Positions 9,107 to 18,199 of a stretch of DNA of 64,000 bases are shown here, one piece after another (positions within the stretch are counted from its first letter, which is position 1; every line of letters starts with the position of its first letter). This DNA comes from Maricaulis sp. (lineage in GTDB: Bacteria; Pseudomonadota; Alphaproteobacteria; Caulobacterales; Maricaulaceae). The DNA is taken from positions 19,707 through 83,706 of the forward strand of contig JAQXCQ010000095.1 of the NCBI GenBank assembly GCA_029251785.1. The letters run 5' to 3'. A program made the position numbers and the translations under genes. The notes beneath the pieces were generated by a model. That model did not search any database, was not told where the DNA came from, and saw only the letters and a list, made by a program, of their open reading frames with translations.

Positions 9107-10399
9107 CTAGTCTGACGCGACCCGCCGGTAGCGCATGCGACCAAAATCAATGCTGAAACTCTCGCTCTGTCGCACGGCATCATTGCCGACAGAGGCGAAG
9201 TCTGCGGCCGGGATGTCCTCGTCTTCGGCATTGATGGCGATATTTTCATAACTCAGATTAGCGCCGCCAATGCGCATCGTCAGTTCGCCGAGTGTTTGGA
9301 CCACAATGTCTTCGGTACCGCCAAGCGCCGTAACAGAATCGGCTCGCTCCATAAGCTGGCGTGTCTGGGGCTCGGTCAGGGCATCGACGAGACCGTGCCT
9401 GAACAATGTGCGTGAAGCACCGGAATCGAACAAAGCAGGGCCGGCTATAGCATTGGTCTCGACGATCAGGCCAACGCCCTCATCGTGCCAGAAAATTGGC
9501 GTATCGCGAATCGCCAGACGATCCACCGCGTCGCCAAGCAGCAAGCTCTCTCCCTGTCGCTCCCAGCCCATTCGACCGAGTGTTCGGAACACTTGCAGAC
9601 CAATAATGCCTTCAATCGTGTAGGCGCCGTCGGCCAGACTCAGCATCGCGTCGGGTAGCACAAGAAACACCACATTGGAGACCGTCATCTCGCCAATCGT
9701 GATCTCGTCGGCGACGGCCAATTGGCCCGTCACATAATCTGTCGGTGTGCCAACCCGGATATTACCATCGAGAAATTCCAGCCCCGCTGTAATGGCGACG
9801 CGATTTGCGATCACACTGATTTCTGCGCCGGTATCGATGATCATATCCAAGGCGATATCGTCGCCCAATCCCACGGTCGTTCGCAGCAATTGCGCCAGAT
9901 CAAGGCGTGCCTCAACGCGCGTGCCGCTTTCGCCGGTCGACGTAGACGCCGGAATATTCCGTGCGACGCGCGCCAGTTGCAAAGCATCAGTGATATCGGC
10001 TCGATCCTCTTCGTCCGCGTGAGACAAAGCAAGTTCGGCGAAATAGGCGCTATCGGAATAACGCGTCTCAAGATGGGCGCGGGCGGCGAGCAGGTTGAAG
10101 CCGAATGCCAATTGCTCATCATTTAGCGCGGCGGTTAGCTGGAGCCAGTTTTCCAGAGCCAGCAGTCCATTTTGGCCTGCACCGGCCAGAACCGCTGCGA
10201 CATGTCGGGAGAGCTCCATTTCCACACTTATACAGTCGGTGTTCGCGGTCGCTTCTGTCAGGTGATTGAATGCCCACGCGTGTCGCAATTCAGTGAGTAC
10301 GGCATCGGTCGTGCACTCTGCGTGTTGCGCCGAACCCGGGGCCGTCAAACAGCAGGTCGCCAGCAAAGCAGCAAAAAATCCAGCCCGTCGATTACGCAT
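9107..10399 (-). CDS. secreted aspartic protease with two retropepsin-like motifs
   Basis: 430 residues. The start at 10399 has AAGGGGAGA upstream and opens a clear Sec signal peptide (MRNRRAGFFAALLATCCLTA...AQH); an earlier in-frame start would bury it. After an alpha-helical region of about 150 residues there are two aspartic protease signatures: Asp189 in IIDTGAEISV and Asp325 in LFDSGASRTLF, each opening a beta-rich retropepsin-like lobe. One chain can therefore form the two-Asp active site that retroviral proteases form as dimers. Probably periplasmic or exported; substrate unknown. It ends 13 bases from the nrdB stop, convergent with it. Confidence 0.8.
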   Translation of the reverse strand: MRNRRAGFFAALLATCCLTAPGSAQHAECTTDAVLTELRHAWAFNHLTEATANTDCISVEMELSRHVAAVLAGAGQNGLLALENWLQLTAALNDEQLAFGFNLLAARAHLETRYSDSAYFAELALSHADEEDRADITDALQLARVARNIPASTSTGESGTRVEARLDLAQLLRTTVGLGDDIALDMIIDTGAEISVIANRVAITAGLEFLDGNIRVGTPTDYVTGQLAVADEITIGEMTVSNVVFLVLPDAMLSLADGAYTIEGIIGLQVFRTLGRMGWERQGESLLLGDAVDRLAIRDTPIFWHDEGVGLIVETNAIAGPALFDSGASRTLFRHGLVDALTEPQTRQLMERADSVTALGGTEDIVVQTLGELTMRIGGANLSYENIAINAEDEDIPAADFASVGNDAVRQSESFSIDFGRMRYRRVASD

Positions 10400-10509
10400 A
10401 CTCGTCTCCCCTTGGATCATATCAATGAAAGGGGCAAAATCGCTGATCGGCAAGGGGGAAATCGCCTTCCAATCTCCCCCCGGCCGCTGTCACAACAGCG
10501 CCGTGTTAT

Positions 10510-11868
10510 TCAGATCACGGATTCCTCTGCCGGCGGACGCATATTATAGTGCGATCCCATCACCCGCCCATAAGCCCCGCCATTATCCACCAGGATCACA
10601 TCCCCTTCGCGCGTTGGCGGCATCGGGCGTTGGGCTCCAAAGCGGTCCGCAGTCTCACATATCGGCCCGACAATCTCGGCGATATGATCCGGCGTGTCGT
10701 GCAATCGGGTCAGATTGACGATGTCATGGTGAGCACCGTAAAGAGCCGGACGGATTAGGCTGTTCATCCCGGCATTGATGCCGATAAACCAGGCATCCGG
10801 CGTCCGCTTGAGTTGGGTAACGCGGGCCAGCAATACACCGGCCTCCGCGACGATGAAACGACCGGGCTCCATCCACAGGGCATAATCGGGATAGGCAGAT
10901 TTCAGGGTCGCCAGTTCGGCATCGAGTGCCCGCGCATTAATGCCTTGAGGGCCGGTCGCGTTATCCACGCCCAAGCCTCCGCCCAGGTCGAGAATTCTTA
11001 TGTCAGGCATCTGACGCGCGATCTCGGCGAGGAATCTCCCGACTCGCCCCCAATGTTGCGGATCGTTTATTCCGCTGCCTGCGTGCACATGCAGGCCGAC
11101 AATGCGGCAATGAGCGGCACCCGCCAGAGACTGGGCTTCCACAAGGTCTCCAGCGTGTAGGCCAAATTTGCAATCCGGCCCGGCGGTCTGCACATGCCTG
11201 TGATGGCCTTCAGGCGTTTGCGGGTTGACGCGCAAAATGATGTCATGCTCGTCAAACAATTCTGGCCAAGCTTGAAGTGGATATAGACCGTCCAATGTGA
11301 GGTGCACACCCAGAGCCAGCGCCTCGGCATATTCCGCGCGGGCAGTGAAATTCGGCGTGAATAAGATGCGGTCCATATCCAGATCGGGGATCGCTTCGCG
11401 CGCGGCATGCACTTCGGCAATCGACACACACTCCAGGCCAAGCCCGGCCGCGTACGCAGTGCGCAAAACATCGGGGTGTCCGTTCGCTTTCATGGCATAC
11501 CAGCCGCGATCCAGATGCGGCAGGTTGGCGATGGTCGTCGCGCGCGCGGACACCGTTTCCAGATCATAGACATAGAGCGGCCGGTCGGGCGGGCATAGCG
11601 CCAGTAGATCGTCGCGCCGACGTCGCCACCATAATGGACGGGGATCCAGGGGCCCGGACGATGCGTCATTCTGATCAAGCGTGATGCGATCACCGGCATC
11701 AGAAGCATTGGCCTGCTGACGGGCCAGGGTGCGCCAATTTCCCTTCAGCATCGAGCCGATCCGGGAAAGCAGGTGCTTGATCCGTTTTGAGAGCGCACAC
11801 CAATCCTGCAGCGATTTCTCGCTGGTTTCACCAAATTTCAGGACGATCCAATTGTGTGCGTTCTCCAT
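10510..11868 (-). CDS. lysA: diaminopimelate decarboxylase-like enzyme with aspartokinase-like N-terminal stub
   Basis: PLP-dependent alanine-racemase-fold decarboxylase that would convert meso-diaminopimelate to lysine. The PLP lysine is Lys127 (GWYAMKANGHPDVL). Also seen are HVHAGSG, the glycine-rich LDLGGGLGV phosphate-binding loop, MEPGRFIV, and the partner-site Cys404 (PICETADRF) and Tyr433 (GGAYGRV). The first 50 residues do not belong to that fold: NWIVLKFGETSEKSLQDW is very close to the start of aspartokinase (consensus WVVLKFGGTS), and bifunctional aspartokinase/decarboxylase fusions are known. Here only a stub remains, joined by a short linker to PLWWRRRRDDLLAL, which is where the decarboxylase half of such fusions begins. 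AGGAGG precedes the ATG. Substrate specificity is inferred from the family. Confidence 0.8.
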   Translation of the reverse strand: MENAHNWIVLKFGETSEKSLQDWCALSKRIKHLLSRIGSMLKGNWRTLARQQANASDAGDRITLDQNDASSGPLDPRPLWWRRRRDDLLALCPPDRPLYVYDLETVSARATTIANLPHLDRGWYAMKANGHPDVLRTAYAAGLGLECVSIAEVHAAREAIPDLDMDRILFTPNFTARAEYAEALALGVHLTLDGLYPLQAWPELFDEHDIILRVNPQTPEGHHRHVQTAGPDCKFGLHAGDLVEAQSLAGAAHCRIVGLHVHAGSGINDPQHWGRVGRFLAEIARQMPDIRILDLGGGLGVDNATGPQGINARALDAELATLKSAYPDYALWMEPGRFIVAEAGVLLARVTQLKRTPDAWFIGINAGMNSLIRPALYGAHHDIVNLTRLHDTPDHIAEIVGPICETADRFGAQRPMPPTREGDVILVDNGGAYGRVMGSHYNMRPPAEESVI

Positions 11869-12013
11869 AATGTCCTCCTATGACCTTGCCGGAACGAACG
11901 GGCTCAGTCAGTGCCGCGCCGCGCCGCGTCCACGCAAAGCCGGCGCGCGCATCTGCATGGACAAATGCCTCTCGCGCATTTACCTCGGGACGGAAATCGG
12001 GCATTAACCCCCT

Positions 12014-13477
12014 ATGAAATCATTTAAAATCGCAAAAAATCCTGCCGAAGCGGTCGATCAGCTATCCGAGCTGTACGAGGCCTCGGTTCAAAACCTGCGC
12101 ACGGCGCTTGGACAGTTTCTAGATGGGGGCAAGCCGCCCGGCGCGGATGAACGCGCAGCGGGCATATTTGCCTATCCCGAATTACGGGTGACTTATAATC
12201 CCGAAGGCCCACCACCTCCGGTCAGCCGCGCTTTCGGTAAATTCACCGATACCGGTTTGTATGCCACCACGGTCACGCATCCAGATTTCTTTCGGGACTA
12301 TCTGCTCGAGCAGTTGGACCTGCTGAATGCGGACTATGAAATAACCATAGAAACCGGCCTGTCCGAGACAGAAATTCCCTTCTCCTACGTGCTCGACGGG
12401 GCCGAGGATCTGGACATGGATGCCGCATCGCCGGCCGATCTAGTCCGGCATTTTCCCTATGCCGATCTGAGCAAGATCAATGATGATGTTCCCAACGGTT
12501 TGCAGCCTTCAGAACCGGGTGGCACGCATCCGCTCAGCCTGTTCGATGCGCCGCGCGAGGATTACTCCTTGCAGCGCATCCGTCATTATACCGGCACGCC
12601 CTATGAGGATGTGCAGAAATTTATCCTGTTCACCAACTATCATCGTTATGTCGATGCGTTCAGCGCCTGGGCGATCAAACAGCTCGGCGAAGACAATGAG
12701 TATGAGAGTTTCTCGGCGGCCGGGAGTGTGGAAGTCGATGCCAATACACCCAATGCCCACGCCATCGTCGAGGGCGCGCCCTGGAGACGCTTCCAGATGC
12801 CGGCCTATCACCTCAAGGCCCCGGGCGGGCGTGGCATCACCCTGGTCAATATCGGTGTCGGCCCGTCGAATGCCAAAAACATCACCGACCATTTGGCGGT
12901 TCTTCGGCCTCAGTGCTGGCTAATGATTGGCCATTGCGGCGGGCTGCGTCATTCTCAGCGCTTGGGTGATTATGTCTTGGCCCACGCCTATCTGCGCTAC
13001 GATGAAGTGCTCGACGAAGACCTGCCCATGGAAGTGCCAGTGCCGCCGATTGCCGAAATCCAGATTGCGCTGACCAACGCCGTCGCCGCCGTGAGTGGTG
13101 ACGATGGTGAAACGCTCAAGGGGCGTCTGCGAACGGGCACAGTTGCCACCTATGCCGACCGAAACTGGGAGCTGCGCTACGCCGCCCAGGCGCGTCGCAT
13201 GAACCAGTCGCGGGCGATCGCCGTGGATATGGAATCCGCCACCATAGCCGCCAACGGGCTGCGCCTGCGTGTGCCGTATGGAACTTTGCTGTGTGTCTCG
13301 GACAAGCCATTGCACGGGGAACTCAAACTCCCTGGCGCGGCCAATCTGTTTTACCAGCGCTCGGTTTCCGAGCATTTAAGGGCTGGCATAGAAACGATCG
13401 AAATCCTAAAGCAAGACGAGGGCGCAGCCCTGCATTCACGCAAGCTTCGCAGCTTCGACGAGCCGCCATTCAGATAG
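12014..13477 (+). CDS. amn: AMP nucleosidase
   Basis: 487 residues, full length for Amn, which hydrolyses AMP to adenine and ribose-5-phosphate. The N-terminal AMP nucleosidase domain (about 1-170) precedes the phosphorylase-like domain. That domain contains QKFILFTNYHRYVDAF, GRGITLVNIGVGPSNAKN, CWLMIGHCGGLRHSQRLGDY, and AVDMESATIAANGLR with the purine/ribose-binding Asp-Met-Glu, then SDKPLHGELKLPG. It is cytoplasmic and acts in purine salvage. It is divergent from the decarboxylase gene with 145 bases between them; no strong ribosome site is visible before the ATG. Confidence 0.95.
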   Translation: MKSFKIAKNPAEAVDQLSELYEASVQNLRTALGQFLDGGKPPGADERAAGIFAYPELRVTYNPEGPPPPVSRAFGKFTDTGLYATTVTHPDFFRDYLLEQLDLLNADYEITIETGLSETEIPFSYVLDGAEDLDMDAASPADLVRHFPYADLSKINDDVPNGLQPSEPGGTHPLSLFDAPREDYSLQRIRHYTGTPYEDVQKFILFTNYHRYVDAFSAWAIKQLGEDNEYESFSAAGSVEVDANTPNAHAIVEGAPWRRFQMPAYHLKAPGGRGITLVNIGVGPSNAKNITDHLAVLRPQCWLMIGHCGGLRHSQRLGDYVLAHAYLRYDEVLDEDLPMEVPVPPIAEIQIALTNAVAAVSGDDGETLKGRLRTGTVATYADRNWELRYAAQARRMNQSRAIAVDMESATIAANGLRLRVPYGTLLCVSDKPLHGELKLPGAANLFYQRSVSEHLRAGIETIEILKQDEGAALHSRKLRSFDEPPFR

Positions 13478-13485
13478 GTTTCGCC

Positions 13486-14115
13486 ATGACAACACCGCGA
13501 TTGACGATTGCACCCTGGCTGGCGCGTGCCGTGCTCGAGGCGGCCCTGATCGTGTTCGCGGTGGTGCTCGGTTTTGTCGTCAATGAGTGGCGGGGTGAGG
13601 TGCAGGCTCAGGAGCGTGCGCGAGAATCACTGGCCCGGATTGCCGATGAAATGCAGGCGAATGTCGATGAGCTGGAACCGGCGCGTGATTATCATCGCAC
13701 CGTCGCTGCCAGCCTGCGCGAGACCGTCGCTCAGATGGATCGTGGGGAGTTGAGCGTTCAGGGCGTGCTGATCGAAACGATGATGGCCAGTATTCCCCGC
13801 GGCGTCTCCCCGCCTGGGCTGTCCGATATCGCCTGGGAGTATGCCGCCAGCCGCGGTGAGCTGGATGTGGTGGCCTACGAGGATATTTCTCTGATTGCGC
13901 AGGTGTATTCCGTGCAGGAAGTAGGCGTCGAAACGACCTGGCGGACCATTGCCGAGACATTTTTCCGTAGCGCAGATTCGTTGCGTGAACGCGACATACG
14001 CGCCGATTTGCTCTTCATGGCGATGGCGTTCAGTGAACTCGCATCCCAGGAGGATTATCTGGTTCAGGTCAGTGGTGAGGCCATTTTGGTCGCACGTGCC
14101 GCGATCGCACAATAG
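13486..14115 (+). CDS. single-span membrane protein of unknown function
   Basis: 210 residues starting 9 bases after the amn stop. One transmembrane helix near the N-terminus (WLARAVLEAALIVFAVVLGFVV) ends in NEWRGE, and the rest is a mostly helical, acidic periplasmic or cytoplasmic domain with coiled-coil character early on (AQERARESLARIADEMQANVDELEPARDYH). Many alphaproteobacterial proteins share this 'helix then N/EWR' start, without known function. The tight spacing suggests cotranscription with amn. I used the ATG at 13486 since the frame upstream overlaps amn. Confidence 0.7.
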   Translation: MTTPRLTIAPWLARAVLEAALIVFAVVLGFVVNEWRGEVQAQERARESLARIADEMQANVDELEPARDYHRTVAASLRETVAQMDRGELSVQGVLIETMMASIPRGVSPPGLSDIAWEYAASRGELDVVAYEDISLIAQVYSVQEVGVETTWRTIAETFFRSADSLRERDIRADLLFMAMAFSELASQEDYLVQVSGEAILVARAAIAQ

Positions 14116-14166
14116 AACGCCATTCTTTCTCTTGCAGCAGCTTCCCTGAACGCGTACCTGAAACCT

Positions 14167-14937
14167 ATGAAACGCGTGACCCCCCTTCAAGGTGTGCACA
14201 ATTTTCGAACATGGTCCGGATATATCGGTCATGACGGAAAACGGGTTCGTGACGGTTTTTTCCGCTCCGGCCATTTCGCCCGGTCTTCCGAGCAGGATCG
14301 TGAATATTTTGCTGGCTTGAATGTGTCGGTTGTCGCGGACTTTCGCCGTCCACGCGAACGTGAACGCGAACCATCGCCTTGGTTGGAGGCGCCTAAACTG
14401 CGCGTTATTTCATCCGATCAGGACAATGATGGCGAGCCGCCTCATCTCAAATTTCTTCGCGAGGGGAAATACGGTCTCGATGCGATCAATAATTATATGA
14501 TGTCCGCCTATCGCCGGATCCCGATGCAGGCGGGCAATCAATCTGTTTTCCGCGACGGGTTTCGCGCCCTGGCCAATGGCGAGGCAGATAACGGCTTGCT
14601 CGTTCATTGCGCCGCCGGCAAGGACCGGACAGGAATATTTTGTGCTTTGGTCCTCGGCGAGCTGGGTGTGAGCGATGCCGATATTATGGCCGACTATCTA
14701 ATGACCAATGATGCCGTCGATTTTGATGCGCTCATTCCCAACGTTCAAAAAAGTCTCAAAGACGGGTTCGGTGTTGAAATGCCCGCCGACGAGATGCGGG
14801 TCTTCCTGGGCGTACAAAAAGAGTTTCTTGATGAAGCGCATCGGGTGATCGGACCGCGCGAGACCTATCTGCGCGACGTGCTGGGGATCACAGACGAAGA
14901 GCGCGACGCGCTGCGCGCACGGTGGTTGGTGGAATGA
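14167..14937 (+). CDS. tyrosine/serine protein phosphatase family (DSP-like)
   Basis: 256 residues with the P-loop of cysteine phosphatases, HCAAGKDRTG, nucleophile Cys148 and Arg154. The early FRTWSGY...VRDGFFRSGHFARSS segment and a downstream DFRRPREREREPS are typical of the Y_phosphatase3 family. The GKDRT form of the loop is shared by enzymes that take either phosphoproteins or phosphoinositides, so the substrate is open. The stop overlaps the pabB start by ATGA, so it is the first gene of a three-gene operon with pabB and pabC. Confidence 0.85.
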   Translation: MKRVTPLQGVHNFRTWSGYIGHDGKRVRDGFFRSGHFARSSEQDREYFAGLNVSVVADFRRPREREREPSPWLEAPKLRVISSDQDNDGEPPHLKFLREGKYGLDAINNYMMSAYRRIPMQAGNQSVFRDGFRALANGEADNGLLVHCAAGKDRTGIFCALVLGELGVSDADIMADYLMTNDAVDFDALIPNVQKSLKDGFGVEMPADEMRVFLGVQKEFLDEAHRVIGPRETYLRDVLGITDEERDALRARWLVE

Positions 14938-16250
14938 GCGCGGCGGCCCATCGTTCCGACGTGTCCTCCTTTGAACAATACCGGCCCTGGCGCGAACCTG
15001 CATTGGCGTTTCGAACGCTCGCAGACGAGAATTATGCATTGCTCCTGCACGATGGCAGCAATGGCCGCGCCAGAATATACGCATTTCCCGAGGAGATCTT
15101 CGAGGGTGAGGGCCGCGCCCTGCTCGACCGGATGGCCGCGAGCTTTCGTGATCCACAAACATCGGGTGAGCTGGCCGGATTGTTTGGCTATGAATTGGCC
15201 TCCGCTTTCGAGCGTATTGCGTCTCCAGACACGACATGGCCGCACATCGCTTTGGCGCGCTACCCCGCCTGGGCGGAGTTTGATCGCCACGCCGACACGA
15301 TATGCGTGCGAGGTGTCTGCGAGAAAGCGGTCGCTCGCCTGTTGGCAGCGCTGACCGGCCCGGTTGCAACGTTTGAAATTCCAAAGGCCGAGAACGTTAA
15401 GTGGACGCCTAGCTGGTCTCACGATCAATATCTCGAGGCCTGCCAGGCGGCTCGCGATTATGTGCATGCCGGCGATGTCTTCCAGGTCAATCTCTCACAG
15501 AGTTTCACCGTGGATCTCGATCCGGCCGACACGCCGTTTTGCGTTTTTGAACGACTCACAAGGTCCAGCCCGGCACCGCATGCGGCTTATTTCAGGATCG
15601 ATGCCGACCGCGTCGTGATGACCAATTCGCCCGAACGCTTTCTCTCTGTCCGCGACGGACGGGTCGAAGCACGACCGATCAAGGGCACGCGGCCTCGCGC
15701 CGACAGTCCGCAGCGTGACGCGGAACTGGCGCAGCAATTATCCAAGAGCGCCAAGGATAATGCAGAAAACCTGATGATCGTCGATCTGATGCGCAATGAT
15801 CTGGCGCGGGTTTGTCGGGCCGGCAGTATTGAAGTGCCGCTGCTGTGTGAGGTCGAAAGCTACGCCAATGTCCATCATCTTGTCTCGGTGGTTGAGGGTG
15901 AATTAAGGGCCGATATTGATATCTTCGATCTCATCGCCGCCAGCTTCCCGCCCGGTTCGATAACCGGCGCGCCAAAAGTGCGCGCGATGGAAATCATCGC
16001 TGAATTGGAAGGCGAGGCGCGCGGCCCCTATTGCGGGGCGATGGGCTGGATATCAAAATCCGGCGACATGGACCTCAATGTCATGATCCGCACCGCGGCC
16101 ATGCAACGCAAGGACGGGCGCTGGCAAGCCATCATCCGGTCCGGCGGTGGCATCGTTGCGGAATCCGATCCCCAGTCGGAATTTGAGGAAACCCTGACCA
16201 AGGCATCCGCCCTGCGCCAGGCCTTTGGTGGTGGGGGCGTTCGCTCATGA
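14934..16250 (+). CDS. pabB: aminodeoxychorismate synthase component I
   Basis: 438 residues of the chorismate-binding enzyme family. PabB aminates chorismate to 4-amino-4-deoxychorismate for folate. Signatures are AGDVFQVNLSQSF, the PIKGTRPR motif with the PabB-type catalytic lysine, ENLMIVDLMRNDL, and the Mg/chorismate site in PPGSITGAPKVRAMEII and GPYCGAMGW. The presence of pabC directly downstream favours PabB over anthranilate synthase TrpE. The start chosen at 14934 overlaps the upstream stop by four bases; an ATG four codons earlier is possible. No glutaminase (pabA) is in the window. Confidence 0.93.
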   Translation: MSAAAHRSDVSSFEQYRPWREPALAFRTLADENYALLLHDGSNGRARIYAFPEEIFEGEGRALLDRMAASFRDPQTSGELAGLFGYELASAFERIASPDTTWPHIALARYPAWAEFDRHADTICVRGVCEKAVARLLAALTGPVATFEIPKAENVKWTPSWSHDQYLEACQAARDYVHAGDVFQVNLSQSFTVDLDPADTPFCVFERLTRSSPAPHAAYFRIDADRVVMTNSPERFLSVRDGRVEARPIKGTRPRADSPQRDAELAQQLSKSAKDNAENLMIVDLMRNDLARVCRAGSIEVPLLCEVESYANVHHLVSVVEGELRADIDIFDLIAASFPPGSITGAPKVRAMEIIAELEGEARGPYCGAMGWISKSGDMDLNVMIRTAAMQRKDGRWQAIIRSGGGIVAESDPQSEFEETLTKASALRQAFGGGGVRS

Positions 16251-17068
16251 TTCTCTGGCACGATGGCAGTTGGCTGGACGACGCCAAGGCGTCGCGCCCC
16301 ATTGCCGACCGAGGTGGGCTTCTGGGCGACGGGCTATTCGAGACCATGCGCGTTCGTGGTGGCCAATTGGTCCGGGGCGGGGCCCACGCCGCGCGCCTGA
16401 TGCGCAGTTGTCAGTCTCTGGGCCTGCGCTGCCCGGTCGATGAACCGGGATTGGAAGATTTGGCGGCCGAACTGGTACATCGAAACGGCATGCGAGATGC
16501 CGCGATACGGCTGACCGTCAGTGCGGGAACCGGGGCTCGAGGATTGCCACGCGCGGAAGACGCCATGACAATCATGACGCTCGTCGCACACAAGCCTGCC
16601 CTTCCTCCAAAATCTGTCAGCTTGCAGACGTCCAAAATCAAACGCTCACCCAGCAGTCCGGCCACAGCCCACAAGACGCTCAGCTATATCGACAATATTT
16701 CAGCGCGACGGGAAGCGAAAACCGCTGGGGCCGACATGGCGCTGATGCTCGACACTGCGGGAAATCTGTCCGGCAGCGATTGTGCCAATTTATTCTGGTA
16801 TATCGGTGACCAGATTTTCACCCCGGCACTGGGGTGCGGCGTGCTCGCTGGCACCGTGCGTGAGGGTATCCTCGCAGGCATGTCCGTGAGTGAGGGCTGT
16901 TTCCATCCGCGCGATTTGCAACAGGCGAACACGATGTTTTTGACCAATGCCCTCATCGGCATTGTTCCGGTTGATCGTCTTGATGGATCCAAAGTTGCCT
17001 GTGACCCCGCCCGCATTGAACAGGTCCGGCGTCTGGTGGGTTTCACCGAGCCCGCATCGCAGGATTAG
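16247..17068 (+). CDS. pabC: aminodeoxychorismate lyase (class IV PLP enzyme)
   Basis: 273 residues of the branched-chain aminotransferase-like fold. It should split aminodeoxychorismate to p-aminobenzoate and pyruvate. Visible are DRGGLLGDGLFETMRV near the start, the PLP lysine in AHKTLSYIDNI, and the phosphate-binding end GVLAGTVREGIL. The ATGA overlap with pabB shows translational coupling. Its stop shares four bases with the stop of the convergent pilus gene (TTAG at 17065-17068). A D-amino-acid transaminase is the alternative within the fold, but the context decides for PabC. Confidence 0.92.
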   Translation: MILWHDGSWLDDAKASRPIADRGGLLGDGLFETMRVRGGQLVRGGAHAARLMRSCQSLGLRCPVDEPGLEDLAAELVHRNGMRDAAIRLTVSAGTGARGLPRAEDAMTIMTLVAHKPALPPKSVSLQTSKIKRSPSSPATAHKTLSYIDNISARREAKTAGADMALMLDTAGNLSGSDCANLFWYIGDQIFTPALGCGVLAGTVREGILAGMSVSEGCFHPRDLQQANTMFLTNALIGIVPVDRLDGSKVACDPARIEQVRRLVGFTEPASQD

Positions 17069-17604
17069 TCTCGCATCACCAAAAGCGAGCGCCGCGGTCG
17101 CAGATAGAAAACTTCCCTGATATCGAATTTGGACATGCCCAATTCGCTGAACATCGTCTCATAACTGTAGCTAACTTCCACCATTATCACCGACCGGTTT
17201 GTCTGCATCACGCCGGCCGGCATGGATACGCTGCCACCTTCAGTCAAGGGAGGCATCCCGTCGGCATCACTCCATTGCACAGAGACATCGCCGGAAGAAT
17301 CCATCATCACGCTGGAGATGCGAACCTCAAGTGGAGCCGTATCAAACGGCGCGACAATGGCACTGCCCGCTGTCATGATGGAGGCCATTTCACCATCGGT
17401 GATCACATCGTCCTGGGCGACCAGGTCAGCCAGGGCACTTGCGGCACTGGTGATCTTGCGATCAATGGACAGGGCCAGGCTTACTTCCACGGCGCCAAGA
17501 TAAAGGGAGACCATGAATGGCGCGATCAAGGCAAACTCGAGCGCCGAAACGCCGCGCTGGTCTCCGTGCCATCGACGAAGAAATGTGCGCACCCGTCTAA
17601 TCAT
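17065..17604 (-). CDS. TadE/TadG-type minor pseudopilin
   Basis: 179 residues with the type IV pilin-like N-terminus of Tad pseudopilins: a basic leader (MIRRVRTFLRRWHGDQ), RGVSALEFALIAPFMVSLYLG with Glu at the usual fifth position after the predicted cleavage, and a beta-rich C-terminal domain. Such proteins are needed for Flp pilus assembly. It is the last gene of the leftward three-gene operon and overlaps the preceding TadE gene by 8 bases. It is too short for a classical TadG, which carries a VWA domain; here both pseudopilins are small. Confidence 0.8.
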   Translation of the reverse strand: MIRRVRTFLRRWHGDQRGVSALEFALIAPFMVSLYLGAVEVSLALSIDRKITSAASALADLVAQDDVITDGEMASIMTAGSAIVAPFDTAPLEVRISSVMMDSSGDVSVQWSDADGMPPLTEGGSVSMPAGVMQTNRSVIMVEVSYSYETMFSELGMSKFDIREVFYLRPRRSLLVMRD

Positions 17605-18199
17605 TGAACGGCTCGTTCCTGAAAACGGTCGCTGCGGTGATCAAACGATCATTGCCATTCATATTCGACAGGGCCCCACCAAAATTGGGGGTCATCAGTG
17701 ACCATCGGTAGAATACGCGCACCAACACAATGTCTCCGGCCGATCCCGGATCAAAGCCGAAACTTCCAGAGGACACATTTCCGTCGGCATCGATCGGGCT
17801 GCTCTGATCTATGGAGCCGAAATTCGGAAAGACCTCAACATCGATCAACAAACGATCGCAATTTCCAACAACCGCGATACGTTCACAGATTTGATTGCGA
17901 AATTCCGTTGCGGACATGCTGGAGTTCTGGGCCTGGCCGGTGCGAATTTGGCGCGCGGTTTCCAAGACGGCGTTTTCCAGCACCGTGCCGGTGAAGAACA
18001 CGGCGGCCACTTCGATCATCGCAAACAGCAATAAGAAAAACGGGGCGGCGATCATGGCAAATTCGACAGCAGCCGAGCCCGACCGGTCGCGGCGCCAGCG
18101 GGTAAAAATACTTGGCCTGATTGTTTTGCTGTCCCGCGCGGTCATGCCCGAGGCTCCGTTCAGAATGTTAGTTTCGGATAGGGGCGGGCAGGTAATCAC
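17597..18199 (-). CDS. tadE: TadE-like pseudopilin
   Basis: 200 residues. After a basic leader (FTRWRRDRSGSAAVEFAMI) comes a hydrophobic helix (APFFLLLFAMIEVAAVFF), the TadE hallmark, with glutamate at the +5-type position. The C-terminal domain has a likely disulphide pair (QICERIAVVGNCDR). The ATG at 18199 overlaps the upstream stop by ATGA; an internal ATG at 18145 with GGAGCC upstream is an alternative that would remove 18 unlikely-looking residues. Confidence 0.85.
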   Translation of the reverse strand: MITCPPLSETNILNGASGMTARDSKTIRPSIFTRWRRDRSGSAAVEFAMIAAPFFLLLFAMIEVAAVFFTGTVLENAVLETARQIRTGQAQNSSMSATEFRNQICERIAVVGNCDRLLIDVEVFPNFGSIDQSSPIDADGNVSSGSFGFDPGSAGDIVLVRVFYRWSLMTPNFGGALSNMNGNDRLITAATVFRNEPFND

